Positions 1-12,900 of a DNA stretch of 64,000 nucleotides are shown piece by piece. A program made the translations under genes and the position numbers. The first letter of the stretch is position 1, and each line of letters opens with the position of its first letter. The stretch spans positions 20,798,501 to 20,862,500 of the forward strand of contig JALIGW010000013.1 in the NCBI GenBank assembly GCA_023053685.1. The letters run 5' to 3'. The stretch comes from Diadophis punctatus similis. Its lineage: Eukaryota; Chordata; Lepidosauria; Squamata; Dipsadidae. The notes below the pieces were generated by a model. The model ran no database searches and was not told where the DNA came from. It saw only the letters and a program-made list of their open reading frames with translations.

Positions 1-571
1 AATTCTATTTTAAAATTTCTCTCAGGTTTGGCTAACTTTTTCAAGTATAAAAAGGGTAGGATTCCAGAGTATTTGTTGCTGTTTTGGCAGCTGTAAAATT
101 GAAAATTGTATTCCAATTTTCAATAAATGCAGCTGTAAAATGAGAAAGAAAAATCTCTGGGGCAACCAGCTCTAAATTTTAAGTATTTCTTTGGCCAGCA
201 CTTTTCAGTTCAAGGTCACACTTGGTTTATGAGTGATATACTGTGGATAACACTCCCCAGAGTTGGTGCCAGGATAAAAGCCACATTTAAAGCCAATTAA
301 TTAGTATTAATACCTTAGCTAAAGTTAATATTGTTACTTTTTTTACTTTTAATCATTTTCCTTTTGTGTAGCAGTGAAACATACAATTTGGTAGTGATTT
401 TTGGAGGAATGCCAAAGCTGCACATGGAATTCTGGGAGTCATGCCCCCGTGTTGTATTCTGTAACTGCAGATGGGTTTCAGTGGTTTAAATTTTCAGGGG
501 GTGAAGGGTGGGGGCAACAAAAACAGGCAAGAAATTAGCCCAAATAAGAGAAGTAGCAATGATGGATGAAG
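1..571. other. Intergenic, nothing recognised
   Basis: AT-rich sequence downstream of GTPBP6. I saw no exon, repeat family or RNA gene. Confidence 0.5.
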
Positions 572-579
572 GCCTAGGA

Positions 580-725
580 CAGGGGTAGGCAAACTACAGC
601 TCTTTGAGGACCTGTGGACTTCAACTCTCAGAATTCCTGAGCCAGCCATGCATGCATGGCTGGCTCAGGAATTCTGGGAGTTGAAGTCCAGAGGTCCTCA
701 AAGAGCTGTAGTTTGCCTACCTCTG
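580..725. mobile_element. Palindromic hAT MITE with perfect 8-bp target duplication
   Basis: The element runs from CAGGGGTAGGCAAAC to GTTTGCCTACCTCTG and is flanked by GCCTAGGA at 572-579 and 726-733. Almost its whole length folds back on itself around GCATGCATGC near 652. The arms contain the squamate repeat motif GGACTTCAACTC..AGAATTC. Confidence 0.9.
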
Positions 726-753
726 GCCTAGGACAAATTCTGGTTTGGTCAGT

Positions 754-968
754 TAGCAATAGCAATAGCGCTTAGACTTATATACCGCTTCATAGTGCTT
801 TACAGCCCTCTCTAAGCAGTTTACAGAGTTCAGCATATTGCCCCCAACAATCTAGGTCCTCATTTTACCGACCTCAGAAGGATGGAAGGCTGAGTCAACC
901 TTGAGCCGGTGAGATTTGAACTGCTGAACTGCAGTGCTGCACTTTAACCACTGAGCCACCTCAGCTCT
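754..968 (-). mobile_element. tRNA-derived SINE (snake type), antisense
   Basis: On the minus strand it starts with a tRNA-like head, GGTGGCTCAGTGG (A box) and GTTCAAATC (B box). It continues through a LINE-related body (TAAACTGCTTAGAGAGGGCT) to the tail TATATAAGTCTAAG and a short AGC/TTG-like repeat. The family is abundant in snakes. Confidence 0.8.
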
Positions 969-1445
969 GTGCTATACACAGTTCTCAAAGCCAAGGTAGA
1001 ATAAAGTTTAATAAAATACACAATATCACTACAATTAACCTTCATAGTGGGTGATGGAAGGTCTGCTGAAAGTGGTTCCAAGGATTAAGAACTTAGTCTA
1101 GCAGGCAGGTGCAATGTGGCTGAAATCAATACTTTTTTTGTTAAGTTGTATTCTATTTTATATTCTTAGGTTGAGAATTTATATAAATTTTATGTTGACA
1201 TAACAGTAAACAGTAGTTATTATACCTTAATATACCCAAAGTTGATATGGTCATGATGTAAGTAGTAGACTGGCAAATTAAGTATTATTAATAGTTAGGT
1301 TTATAGCCCTTTCTTCCTCCAGCAGAAGATAGTTTACATGGGATTACCCATCAGTTTATCTCCATATTTTAATCTTATAATATGGTGAGACAAATCAAGA
1401 CCAATAATGTTTGACTGGATCAGTCAATAAAATTTCCTAGACTCA

Positions 1446-2305
1446 ATAGAAGATAAAATGATTAAAAAAACATATCAGTATCTCCTAGAACAAGCCCTAT
1501 ATGAAGAACAAGTTAAGGAACCATGGTATCATGGAGCAGGAATTTTGGATATAACATTGATTTAAATGTGTGGCAAGAATTATGGAATAGAAACCGAAAA
1601 TTTACCCTAGCCACTTCATATAAGGAGAATCTCTATAAGATGTTCTATAGATGCATTTCCCATCGACAAGGTTAGCTAAAATGGGCCCAAATCTTTCGCC
1701 GATGTGCTGGAAATGCAAAACAATGGAATGTGGGAATGCTCAAAAACACCTGAATTCTGGAACAAAATAAAACAATGGCTAGAAGAAATACTAATGGTAA
1801 AAATAGAACTAAAACCTGAACTCTTTCTATTGGGTATTACTATAGATAAATACGACAAAGAAACAATATATTTAATGTTACACATCCTGACTGCTGCAAG
1901 ATTGGCTTTCGCACAAAAGTGGAAAAACAAAGAAACCCCCACAGAAGAAGAGATATTGTATAAAATATTGTCCTGTGCGGAAATGGACAGACTTACGATG
2001 GAGTTAAAAATGAATCAGAGTATTTTGAAATCTGGGACAAATTGTACTATTGGTGGGAATTGAAGAGGAATGTTGGGATTATACACTAGCAATAAACTGG
2101 AGATGTATAGATTTTCCTATTATTAAAGAAGGTAAATGGAATTAATATTGTATATAAGAGGGAGATATATTAATATAGAGACAAAGACATATTTAGGAAA
2201 AGAAGTAACTTGATGAAAATATGTAAACTGGATTATCATGTCATATCCATGTCTTTTTGTTTTTTGTTTTTTAATTGTATTATAAATAAAAAACTTTTTA
2301 AAAAA
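1446..2305 (+). mobile_element. 5'-truncated L1 LINE, end of ORF2 plus 3' UTR
   Basis: The translation, across frameshifts, shows the L1 ORF2 C-terminal region: SYKENLYKMFYR, a CWKCK motif, WNKIKQWLEEILMVKIELKP and LTAARLAFAQKWKNKETPTE. The element ends in an A-rich tail and is flanked by TTCCTAGACTCA at 1434-1445 and 2306-2317, the target-site duplication. The frames are broken and the element is dead. Confidence 0.87.
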
Positions 2306-2317
2306 TTCCTAGACTCA

Positions 2318-2575
2318 TTTGTAATTAAAGTGGAAGGAATAGATGTGGAAAATATTGTAGGAGACTCAATCCATTAATTGGATTGGATAAATAATAGCAT
2401 TAAAATGTAAATTGCAACAATGTAGTGTAAATGTACGTGGAAATATGAAAAAGCTGTAAAAGTAGTTACTTATTTTTCTTTGTTTTTGTCTTGTGTTTTT
2501 TGTATGGTTTTTTTATATGTTGTTTTTAATGAAAAAAACTCAATAAAGACTATTTTAAAAAAAATTCCATGGCTG
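2318..2575 (+). repeat. Probable second L1-type 3' tail
   Basis: A T-rich stretch ends in CAATAAAGACTATTTTAAAA, like a retroposon 3' UTR with poly(A) signal. No coding motif is visible, so the family is inferred. Confidence 0.35.
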
Positions 2576-3209
2576 AGGGAATAGCCTAGAATCTTGTTCT
2601 CTCCAAGTCTAGTTCACTGCCCTGGGAATTTTGTTTGAAAGAACAAAGAAGCAGGACTTAACTCTGCTGAAGAAAGGAAAATGTTTCATGAGGTTGTATA
2701 TCTTCTTTCACAGGCGATGGATTAGGAATGGGAAGTGGACTGTGAGTAGCACCCTCCCGGCCACTTTCTTGATCTACCATCCCAAATAACTGTTTGCTGC
2801 AATGTTTGCTCTGAGAATCTTCCACAATACCTGTAGCAGGAGTGACAGCAACTAATTCTGTACCCCAAAAATAGAATTAAACTAATGGGTAATATTATGC
2901 ATTGAGACCTCCAACCTACATGGATAAGCATATAGCATATTATCCTAGATATTTCCATTTGAGCTGTGCTTTTCTGGGTTGAGCTGCTTATTTTCTTTCT
3001 TCCTCTTCAGCTATAGATTTTTTTTTTAGCTTTAAGACTCTGCATCTCGTGTAAAGCAATCACACATTATTCCAACAGTTGAAGATACTCCAAATGACAT
3101 GTTATATCATCAACATCCATCACATAATCAAAACCAAGGCACATATTGTATACTCACTCCTATAAGTGTATATTTTCCAGCATTAAGCATACTAACTCTA
3201 ACTCTCTTG

Positions 3210-3476
3210 GCCTTGTGAAAGGGCTGGAAACCTGGCTTTGCCAATTGGCTTGGGGCCCTGATGGGAGTTCCCCTGCTATAGGTAGTTAGTAGACTAAGAC
3301 GACGATCTCATCTACACCCCAAGTTGTTGGTTTACCCAGTTTTATGCTAACGCCCAGTGTTTTAATGGCATTTTATATTGCTGTATAAAACATGTATTTA
3401 ATGTTTTTATGATGTTGCAAGCTACCCAGAATTGCCTGACAATGAGATGGGTGGCATATAAATAAATGAAACACCT
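3210..3476 (+). repeat. L2-like LINE 3' end
   Basis: It ends with GATGTTGCAAGCTACCCAGA then GATGGGTGGCATATAAATAA, the typical 3' tail of squamate L2-clade elements. The upstream part is too decayed to translate. Confidence 0.6.
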
Positions 3477-3481
3477 CAACC

Positions 3482-3487
3482 TTTATT
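3482..3487 (-). terminator. GTPBP6: Candidate GTPBP6 polyadenylation signal
   Basis: AATAAA on the minus strand, about 275 nt past the stop codon, is the first canonical signal seen downstream. It abuts an L2-like tail on the other strand, so the real signal could lie elsewhere. Confidence 0.35.
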
Positions 3488-3761
3488 CGATATAATTGTC
3501 GCATATAGATAACTACTTCCTGTACAAAAATTTAAAATTGTCCTGGAACAGCTTTCTTCTCATTGTCATCACTAACTCAGTGTTGAAAAGCTGACAAGCT
3601 TTATATCAGGAGTAACATTGTTATTAACCATGTTTACATTAATTTTTAAGTCCACTGGAGTCAACGTTGTGTCTTTCAGTCTCATCACTGTGATTGGAGC
3701 TCTTGTCTCTTAAAAATTTGCTGGAGGACCTTTCTCCCAGAAGCAAAGCAGATTGCAGCTA

Positions 3762-3900
3762 TCAAGACAAATAACTAGACTGAGGAAATAGTCGTTTACA
3801 TTTCCAGAGGGCAGAGTCGCTTATGATGACCTTTACTTTAGCTGTATTATCTTCAGGAGCCACATCAATTTCTTGTACTACTGCTTCTTTGTACAGCCAA
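3762..3900 (-). CDS. GTPBP6: GTPBP6 exon 10: C-terminus and stop
   Basis: The 139-nt exon follows TTGCAG. It encodes [20 protein letters not shown], then [20 protein letters not shown], and ends at TGA (3762-3764). The match to the family's SWLYKEA...DV...V.I..S...K.LFP ending fixes the reading frame and stop. Confidence 0.94.
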
Positions 3901-6900
3901 CTGCAATGATACAATGCAACTCTTGTTCTATTACTAGAGAAATAACGTTATTAACCAGAGTATCACAAATCCCATGGTTTCGAGGATAAGAAATATATTC
4001 CAAGCTTGCGTGTTTTCTCTTTTTGTAAAATTGAGTAATTTTAATCTGCAAGGATAGTTTGAAAGACTTTTTGAAATGGGTTTCCTGAGGTTTGAGACTT
4101 ATAAACACAGGTACATAGTCTTCAACGTATGACCATTCGCTTAGCAACTGTTTGAAGTTATCACCTACCTCAAAAAGGGGATTTACAACCCAGATCCTAA
4201 GTTCTAATAGTTGCCCTCCCTGCAGTCATGTGATTGCTCTTTGGGTGTTCAGGAACATAGTGGCATTTATGGCCATTTGCAGCATCCTGCAGTCCTGTAA
4301 CCATGTTTTAAGACAATTTTGCAGAAAACCAGCATCTGGCATTTTCAATTTTTAATAAAACTGCACCACAGTGAACAGTGAACAGCTTAACAATGCGTGA
4401 CCACAGATCTACAGCTTACTGTATCATATCTATAGCTTGGTTTTTTTGCTGATGGCAGGGCAGCATTTGTGTAAATGCACAGCCAATAAATTAACAGAGA
4501 AAAAATATTTTTAGATATCAAATGGGCTTAGCAAATAAAATTGGATGAGTAAGTAGTATTAAACTTGTCTACAGAGTCAATACAGCAAAAAGAACCAAAA
4601 GCAAACTGTGTCTAAAAAGTAGAATTTTGATACTAATTGGCATGATTTTCCAGCCATTGCTGGTGCGTAGTTGTCACTGACCTGAGCTGAGGTCCAGATA
4701 AACTGATTTTAATTGTCATAATTTTTTTCCCAGTTCCTTTCAAAACTCTTGCCTCAATCTCTTCTTTCAGCTCTTTTAAACCGTGTCCAAGGACAGCTGA
4801 AGTGACTATAGCATTTTGTTCTTTAGGTTGATACCTAGGCAGCAAACAGACATCATAAAAATAGACCTTGGCACAGGAGACAATTGTATAATAACTATAG
4901 AAATTTAGCTTGTTTACATAACACACACACATTTTATAGGACTATAGATTGCATATTTTAGTTTGTTGTAAATAAGTAAGAAACATTTACTTTCTGATGG
5001 GTATTTATCATATCATATTAATATCATATAGTAGGAAAACAACCTACATTACATACTCAGTGTGTAGTAGTGTTACATACTAAGACAATTTTGTTTGGAA
5101 GATAATTTAAAAGTACCAGAGAGGATCAGAAGGGGGAAAGAAGTCACGTATATGTTCATTTGGAGTCTTTGTTTTTTCTGGTTCTCTCCAAAATCTGAAC
5201 CATTACACCAACTGCCATGTAGGATGAAGTAAGACAGGTAACAGTCACCTCAGAAACTTGTTACGTTGATTTCTTCCATCCCAGATCCACTCCAGATTGT
5301 TATTACTTTCTACTTTTTGGGTAGAATCCTAGTATTTTATTTCTTTTATATAAGTCTTAAATGTACTATGTAAACCAGGGGTCCCCAAACTTGGCAACTT
5401 TAAGACTTGTGGACTTCAACTCCCAGAATTCTCCAGCCAGTTATGCTGGCTGGAGAATTCTGGGAGTTGAAGTCCACAAGTCTTAAAGTTGCCAAGTTTG
5501 AAGACCTCATTGTACACTGATCCCTTTTCCCTGTAGAAGAATGCAGCTGACATAAATTTAAATAACTAAATAAATAATAAAATAGCACACTTAGCTATCA
5601 GCACCATTTATGCTTCCACAAACTATGTCAATTCTAGAAGCACCTTTAGGCTAAAAAAATGTATCCTTCAGAAACTAATTTTGTCCAATTATGAATCATT
5701 GATCAGATTAATTAAATTCCTGTTGTGCATTATAATGAAAATAATTCTGGGATACAAAATATTCTGCTTCTTATAATTCAATGATAAGCTTGTGGCATCA
5801 CCATAGTAATTCTAAACAAACACCTTTGGGTTCAGTTTGTTGTGAACTGAGATAGTCAAAACATAAACTACAATAGCATTTTGAAAGTTACCGTATTTTT
5901 CGGACCTTGGGGAGGAGGAAAACAAGAAAAAAAATCTGCCTCTCCCAGTAATTTGCCTCCTTGCAGCAAACAGCTTGGTCAGCTTCAGCACAACTTGATT
6001 TAGCACGAGCAGCTGATTGGTATTCCCGGAATACCGACAATCAGCTGTTCCAGGCTGCGGGGATCGCTGCCTCCACATGCCCCATTTTTGGCCTCTGCAC
6101 ACCCATTTTCGGCCTCCGTGCGTCCCGTTTTCAGCCTCCGCGAATCCCATTTTTCACCTCTGCGCATCCCGTTTTTGGCCCATTCCAGGCAGCGGGGATT
6201 GCCACCGCCTATCGCCACTAAACGGGATGCGTGGAAAACGGGATGCGCAGAGGCTGAAAAAAGGGCATGCAGAGGCTGAAAATTGGGTGCACGGAGGCAG
6301 TGATGGGCGGCCGATCCAACCGCCAACCAGCTGCTCATGCTAAATCAGGCTGTGCTGAAGCTGACAAGGCTGTTTGCTGCAAGGAGGCAAATTGCTGGGA
6401 GGCAGAGGCCAAAGGGTGGTGGTTGGTGGGTGGATGGGTCTTCGGCAACATTCGCTTTATAAGACACACAGGCATTTCCACTCACTTTTGCAGTGGGGGG
6501 GGGAGAGGGAAAGTATATAGTCCGAAAAATATGGTAGGTTATCTCTTACCTATCTACTAAATCCACTTTGTTGTGTACTTCAATAATGGATTCAAGTAGA
6601 TTATTGGGAATATTAAGATTCTTGAGAACTGATAATACAGTTTTCTTCTGGAGGCTGGTTTCTGGATGGCTAACGTCTCTCACATGAACAATTAAATCCT
6701 AGCAGCAAATAACACAGAGATATTACTCAGTAATTTGATGGGAAGAAAAAAAAGGTAGATTTTCTGCAGGAATTACAATACAAGCTATAAAACTGAACTA
6801 AACTATACTGGAAAGGTGTTAGATGGCTGATATTTTGCATGAATGCTGCAAGAAATACCATAAAGTAAAAAGAAATTCCATGGTAAAAACCAAATGTAAA

Positions 6901-9900
6901 CTTCAATTTGTGTCCCAACCCAAACTCACAATTGATGCCAATCAATGAATCCAACGTTATTCAAAAGATGCTGTGCTGACAGGATTTTTACATATATCTA
7001 CTACCATAATAGCCTAACTGAGGCCAAAATTAAGGTGTTCAGTATTTTTTGTTAGTTCCAATATACAAACAATTCCCTCATAGTTATTATTTGCATTAGA
7101 CTAACTAGTAAGGTGTAATTTAAAGTAGGTTCAAGACAGTATCATGAAGCATTCTACTATGCCAGGGGTCGGCAACCTTAAAAACTCAAAGAGCCATTTG
7201 GACCCATTTTCCAGAGAAAACAAAACACCTAGAGCCACAAAACCTGGGTGGGTGTGGCCAACTCGACGTCACTCCCACCGAGTCACGATCCCCCAGCTAT
7301 GCCTACCCAGGTTTTGTGGCTCTGTTTTTTTTTCTATGAGAAAAAGGTATCTCTCTCTCTCCATCTCTCTTTCTCCCTCTCATCTCTCTTTCCCTCTCCC
7401 CATCTCTCTTTCTCCCTTCCTCCCCACCCATCTCTCTTTCCATCTCCCTCCCTCATCTCTCTCTTTCTCCCATCTCTCTCTTTCTCCCTCTCTCTCTTTG
7501 TGTGCTGAGGAAAGATCGCCATCCCCGGCTTCTCTTCGGGCGAACCTCCTCCCCTTCTCGCGACTCCCTGGCTGGCTGTGGCGCACGCAGGGAGACCCTC
7601 CTCAAGGCGCAAAGGCGCATGCGGAGGGTGGGTGGCAGACGGTTGCTCGCTTAAGGAGGGTCTTTGGATGCGGCCTCTCTCCTGCCCTAAGGATCCGGCC
7701 ATTGCCTTGCCGTGTCATGTCCTGTTCCCCCCCCCCCCGGCAGTTCTTCAGCTGAGCAGGGAAGACGTGCGCTCCAGCCTGAAGCGGCAGGAAGCGAAAG
7801 CTGCCTTACGCGCAAATGTGGTGTGAAGGCAGCTACAGGGCCGCTTCTCTCCTGTCCTAAGGATCTGGCCATCGCCTTGCCGTGCCCCCATCACCCCGCC
7901 ACAGCAGGGGGCCCAAAGAGCTGCATGCGGCTCCGGAGCCGCGGGCTGCCGACCCCTGTACTATGCTGTCTGTGTCTAAAGCAAATGATGAATATGATTA
8001 TTCAACCCGAATAAGTCAAATCCTGGATGAAGGCCTTTTTACTGAAAGTTATGGACCATAATCTATCTACCAGACTGCTCCAATGTATGTTGTAGATGTT
8101 GTATAGTATGTTGTATGTATGTTATAGTTTTTTTATTTTCCAGTCAAGAGCTGAGGGATAGTGATTGTCCAAGCTGGCTTCTGTGACTAAACTAAGACTA
8201 GAACCTGGGTCTTCTTTCTCCAAGTCCAGCTTCTTAACCATGGCGTCATGCCAACCCTCAGGAAGTCAATTATTACTTCCAGAAATGTGTAGTTTAAACT
8301 TATAAAACTATACTACAATACTAGCTTTTCCTATAGGTGTTTGAATAAAAGGTTGAATTCCTCACAGCAACCATATATTACAGAAGGACTGGTATAGCTG
8401 TATAAGTCAGAAATGTAGTTTAAACTAAAGTTACTGTCTTTCAAAAGCCCACATTCGGTTCTGCCAAATGATGTTTTGCTCCTGTTTGTATTATATACTG
8501 GTTTTCTTTCCTTTTACTCTTAAATTAGAAATGGACCTGTTATTCTTTTTTGAATCAATAAAATGAATGAACAAAGAAATGTGTAATTGCTGTGGTACTT
8601 ACTGAGCAAGCTACATCTTCTAATGTAGCTGAAAACGATTCAACAAGATTGTGGGGCAACTGAGAGAGAAATCCAATGGTATCAACATACAGAACAGTCA
8701 GTCGAGATGGCAGGTAGCCAGCATGAGCTGTAATGTCCAATGTGGCAAAAAGTTGATCTCGAGGCTGTAACTTTGCATCCCCTGTGAGGGCCTTGATTAG
8801 AGTGGTTTTCCCTAACAAAAAGACAGAAGTGATATAAACTGAAGAGTTTGCTTCATGTAATCTTTCTTTAAAAGAGATAAATAATGACAATCATAGAAAA
8901 TCACAACTGAATGCATATATACCGTATTTTTCGGAGTATAAGACACACCTTTTCCCCCCAAAAAAGAGGGTGAAAACTTGGGTGCATCTTATACACTGAA
9001 TGTAGCCACACCCAGCCACACCCACCCTTTGGCCTCTGCCTCCCAGCAATTTACCTCTTTGCAGCAAACAGCGCAGAGCCTGATTAGCACAAGGAAGTGA
9101 TTATCTGCCTTCCGACTCTCAGCTGAGAGGCTGCAGCCACATGCTAAAATGAAAGTGAAACTACGGGAGCTGCAAGGAGGCAAATTGCTGAGAGGTGAAC
9201 TGCTGGCAATGTTGGACTGTTGAAACTGCAAGGAGGTAAGTCTATAACTATAAATGTCTATAGAATGTTCAAATTATTAGACTTATTTTTTAAAGACTGC
9301 TTTATTATTGTTCTAGACAACTTAACAAAATGAAGAAGCTTTTTAAAATAAATGCTTGATCTGAAGAGGCCCAGTGCTATTGTATCTTCTTTTAAATAGC
9401 AGAGAATAACTATACTTCCAGAAAGCCACATCAAATTTAAAGATCTGTAAAAGTATAATCTGAAATGTAACAGTGTCCTGTTTAGTATTAAGATAAGGCA
9501 GCTGAGTTAAACCCTGACTTAGTCATGTTTGGAGTAGTTCTATTAAAATAATTGGGAGGAGTTAGTGTGACTACATTTAAGAAAACTTTCTGGCATTAAT
9601 ATACTGCCATAATGTACATTTCTTCAATTCTTTGCTATTTCTATGGGTCAGACACACATGCACAGAAATACACAGCAAATAGCGTATATCATCTGTATTC
9701 TGTACTGTTTGCTGTTTGGCAAATTGCTGGGAGGCAGAGGACTTTTTTCCTTGTTTTCCTCCCCCAAAACTAAGGTGCGTCTTATACTCCGAAAAATACG
9801 GTAGTTCATCACTCTCTAGCTTCAAGACATATGTTATTTACTTGAAATTGGGAACTTCCCTCCCAATTTAAAATCTAATTTTTCCTGTAGTCTTCTAGGT

Positions 9901-12900
9901 GGAAAGGACATTAAAAGCTACAACTATAATTTAGAATGTGCATGCCAATTTTCAAATCAGGAAATCCCCCATAATATTTTCCACAAATTTAAACATTCCG
10001 CTGTACAAAGGCATATACATGTTTACATGAATATCCAGCATGATTGTCCTTACCACAATTAGTATAGCCCATTACTGAAATAATTGGAAATTCATATTTC
10101 TTCCGTTGCTTTCTGAGTAAACTTCTATTTTTTTTAAGCTTTCTTAGAGCCTTTCGAATTTTAACTTCTTTTTCTTTTAAGAGACGAAGCTGAATTTCCA
10201 TGAAGGTTTCACCTGTCAAAAATATAGTAACAGAATATTAGGATTGCTGCATTTTTATTTTTATACCTATATACAGTATAAAAATAAAAATGCAGCAATC
10301 ATATTTTGGTGCAATCAGTAGTCTGTAATATTTACATTAATCAGAGTAAATGAGCATATAACGAGATATTATGTTAATTTGCAGCAATTCTCAAGATGAC
10401 AATAAACATTCCCAAAATCTCAAAAATTATATGTTTCTAAAACTGTACACTTTTATTGAAATTCTATCTTATAAAATTTGATAATTATTAAAATTGAATG
10501 TATTCTATGGAAATCAGGAATTTTAGAAGGAATCAAGAACTCAAAAGCTGATCGAATACAATGGTTCCTTGGTACTCAACTGTTTTGAAACTCATTGAAT
10601 TTGGTACTCCAGGCACCTTGACACAAAATTTCAAAGATCCTGGAGCACCGGGGAACTGCCAGAGGACTGGAAAAGAGCTGATGTAGTTCCCATCTTCAAA
10701 AAAGGGAAAAAAAACAGATCCAGGAAACTACAGACCTATCAGCCTGACCTCAATACCAGGGAAGATTTTGGAAAAGATAATCAAGCAACGAATCAACGAA
10801 CACCTAGAAGCAAACAAAGTAATAACCAAAAGCCAACATGGGTTTGTCAAAAACAGATCATGCCAGACTAATCTTATTGCATTCTTTGATAAAGTGACAA
10901 AATTAGTGGACCAGAGGAATGCTGTCGATGTGGTTTACTTGGACTTCAGTAAGGCATTTGACAAAGTAGACCATAACCTACTACTAGATAAAGTAGAAAA
11001 ATGTGACAGGAACACCATCAGATGGATTCAAAACTGGCTAACCAACTGCACTCAACGTGTAGTGCTCAATGGAACTGCATCTACATGGAGGGAAGTATGC
11101 AGTGGAGTACCCCAAGGCTCTGTTTTAGGCCCAGTACTCTTCAACATCTTCATCAATGACTTGGACGAGGGGATAGATGGGGAACTCATCAAATTTGCAG
11201 ATGACACCAAACTGGCAGGAATAGCCAACTCTCCAGAAGATAGGCTCAAGATACAGAAGGATCTTGACAGACTTGAACATTGGGCGCTATCGAACAAAAT
11301 GAAATTCAATGGTGAAAAAGTAAGGTTCTACATTTAGGCAAGAAAAACAAAATGCACAGGTACAGGATATGTGGTACCTTGCTCAACAGTAGTAACTGTG
11401 AGAGGGATCTTGGAGTCCTAGTGGACAACCATTTAAATATGAGCCAGCAGTGTGCAACAGCTGCCAAAAAAGCCAACACAGTTCTAGGCTGCATTAACAG
11501 AGGGATAGAGTCAAGATCACGCGAAGTGTTAATACCACTTTATAATGCCTTGGTAAGGCCACACTTGGAATACTGCATACAGTTTTGGTCGCCACGATGT
11601 AAAAAGGATGTTGAGACTCTAGAAAGAGTGCAGAGAAGAGCAACAAAAATGATTAGGGGACTGGAGGCTAAAACATATGAAGAACGGTTACAGGAACTGG
11701 GTATGTCTAGTTTAATGAAAAGAAGGACCAGGGGTGACATGATAGCAGTGTTCCAATATCTCAGGGGTTGCCACAAAGAAGAGGGAGTCAAATTTTTTGG
11801 TATTCATTGCGCCTCCCGTAACCAATTAACGATGAGTACCAAGGGACCACTGTACAATACTACAGAAGATATATATTCCTTAAATATACGCCCTATTCCT
11901 CAAGGCTAGTTATGCCCTCATCAACGTATCATAGCTAAGGTAATCTCTAAACATTAACTGATTTACACTAAGACATTTTTATAATCAACAATCTATGGAA
12001 AGAATAAAAAATGTTTGGAGTTTTCTATGGAGAATCATCAGAATCAGATCCAAGCAAATATTTTAATTTTAATTTTGCTTACCATTATAAGAATAATTCT
12101 ATAAAAGCTTAGTTCCGAATTGTTTTTTTAAGACCATACATGTAGATGGCCAAATACTATAGGACTGTCTCAACCTACAAGTCAGTTAGATTTGAACAAG
12201 AATGTTTGCTATTATATAGAGGAAAAAAGGCATGTCAGTTAAGTACAAGGTCAAATACTTTGTAAACAAACACAATTATTGTTTTGAAGTAAAGTGAAAG
12301 ATTTATAGCTTCATTTATGGGAAAATATTTTTGAATGTTTTGGTTATTGAGATATTTTATTTTCCAACTTATTCATACTACCTGATCCCATAATGTATCT
12401 TGAGCCACCTCTCTGTTGATCTAAGTGAGCAACCTCATTTCTTACATTGGTTCTGGGAAAAGACAGAAGGAATATTTTAAGCCTTTGAATGGATCTACTA
12501 GTCTACTGAAAGCTTATAATACAATGATAATACAGGCAGTCCTTGAATTACATCCACAAATTATGTCCAGAAAATTTGTTGCAAAGTGGTATGGCCATTA
12601 GATGAGGCGTCTTATGAATACAACAAATTTTACGAATTTTTGACATGATCATTAAGCAAATCACCACCAACATTGAGACATCAAATGATATCAATTTGCA
12701 ACATTCCCTGTCAGTTTACCTACTGCGTTTGCTTGTTGAAAGCTCAGGGAGAAGATAATTGCAACCTGGTTCCCAAGTGCTCAAATTATGATCATGTGAC
12801 CGCAAAGGTGGCACGATGGTCATAACTTTGACGATAAGTCACTTTTTTCAACACCAACCTAATTCTAACCATTGTTAAATTAATGGTTGTAATTTGAAAA

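Noticed and set aside
7144..7755. 203-residue open frame
   Set aside because: It lies inside a hAT element and is mostly translated CTCT microsatellite; no domain, no splice support.
10768..11909. Reverse transcriptase as an active or domesticated gene
   Set aside because: Catalytic FADD is present, but a stop and frame change split it, and the endonuclease and 3' end are missing, typical of dead CR1.
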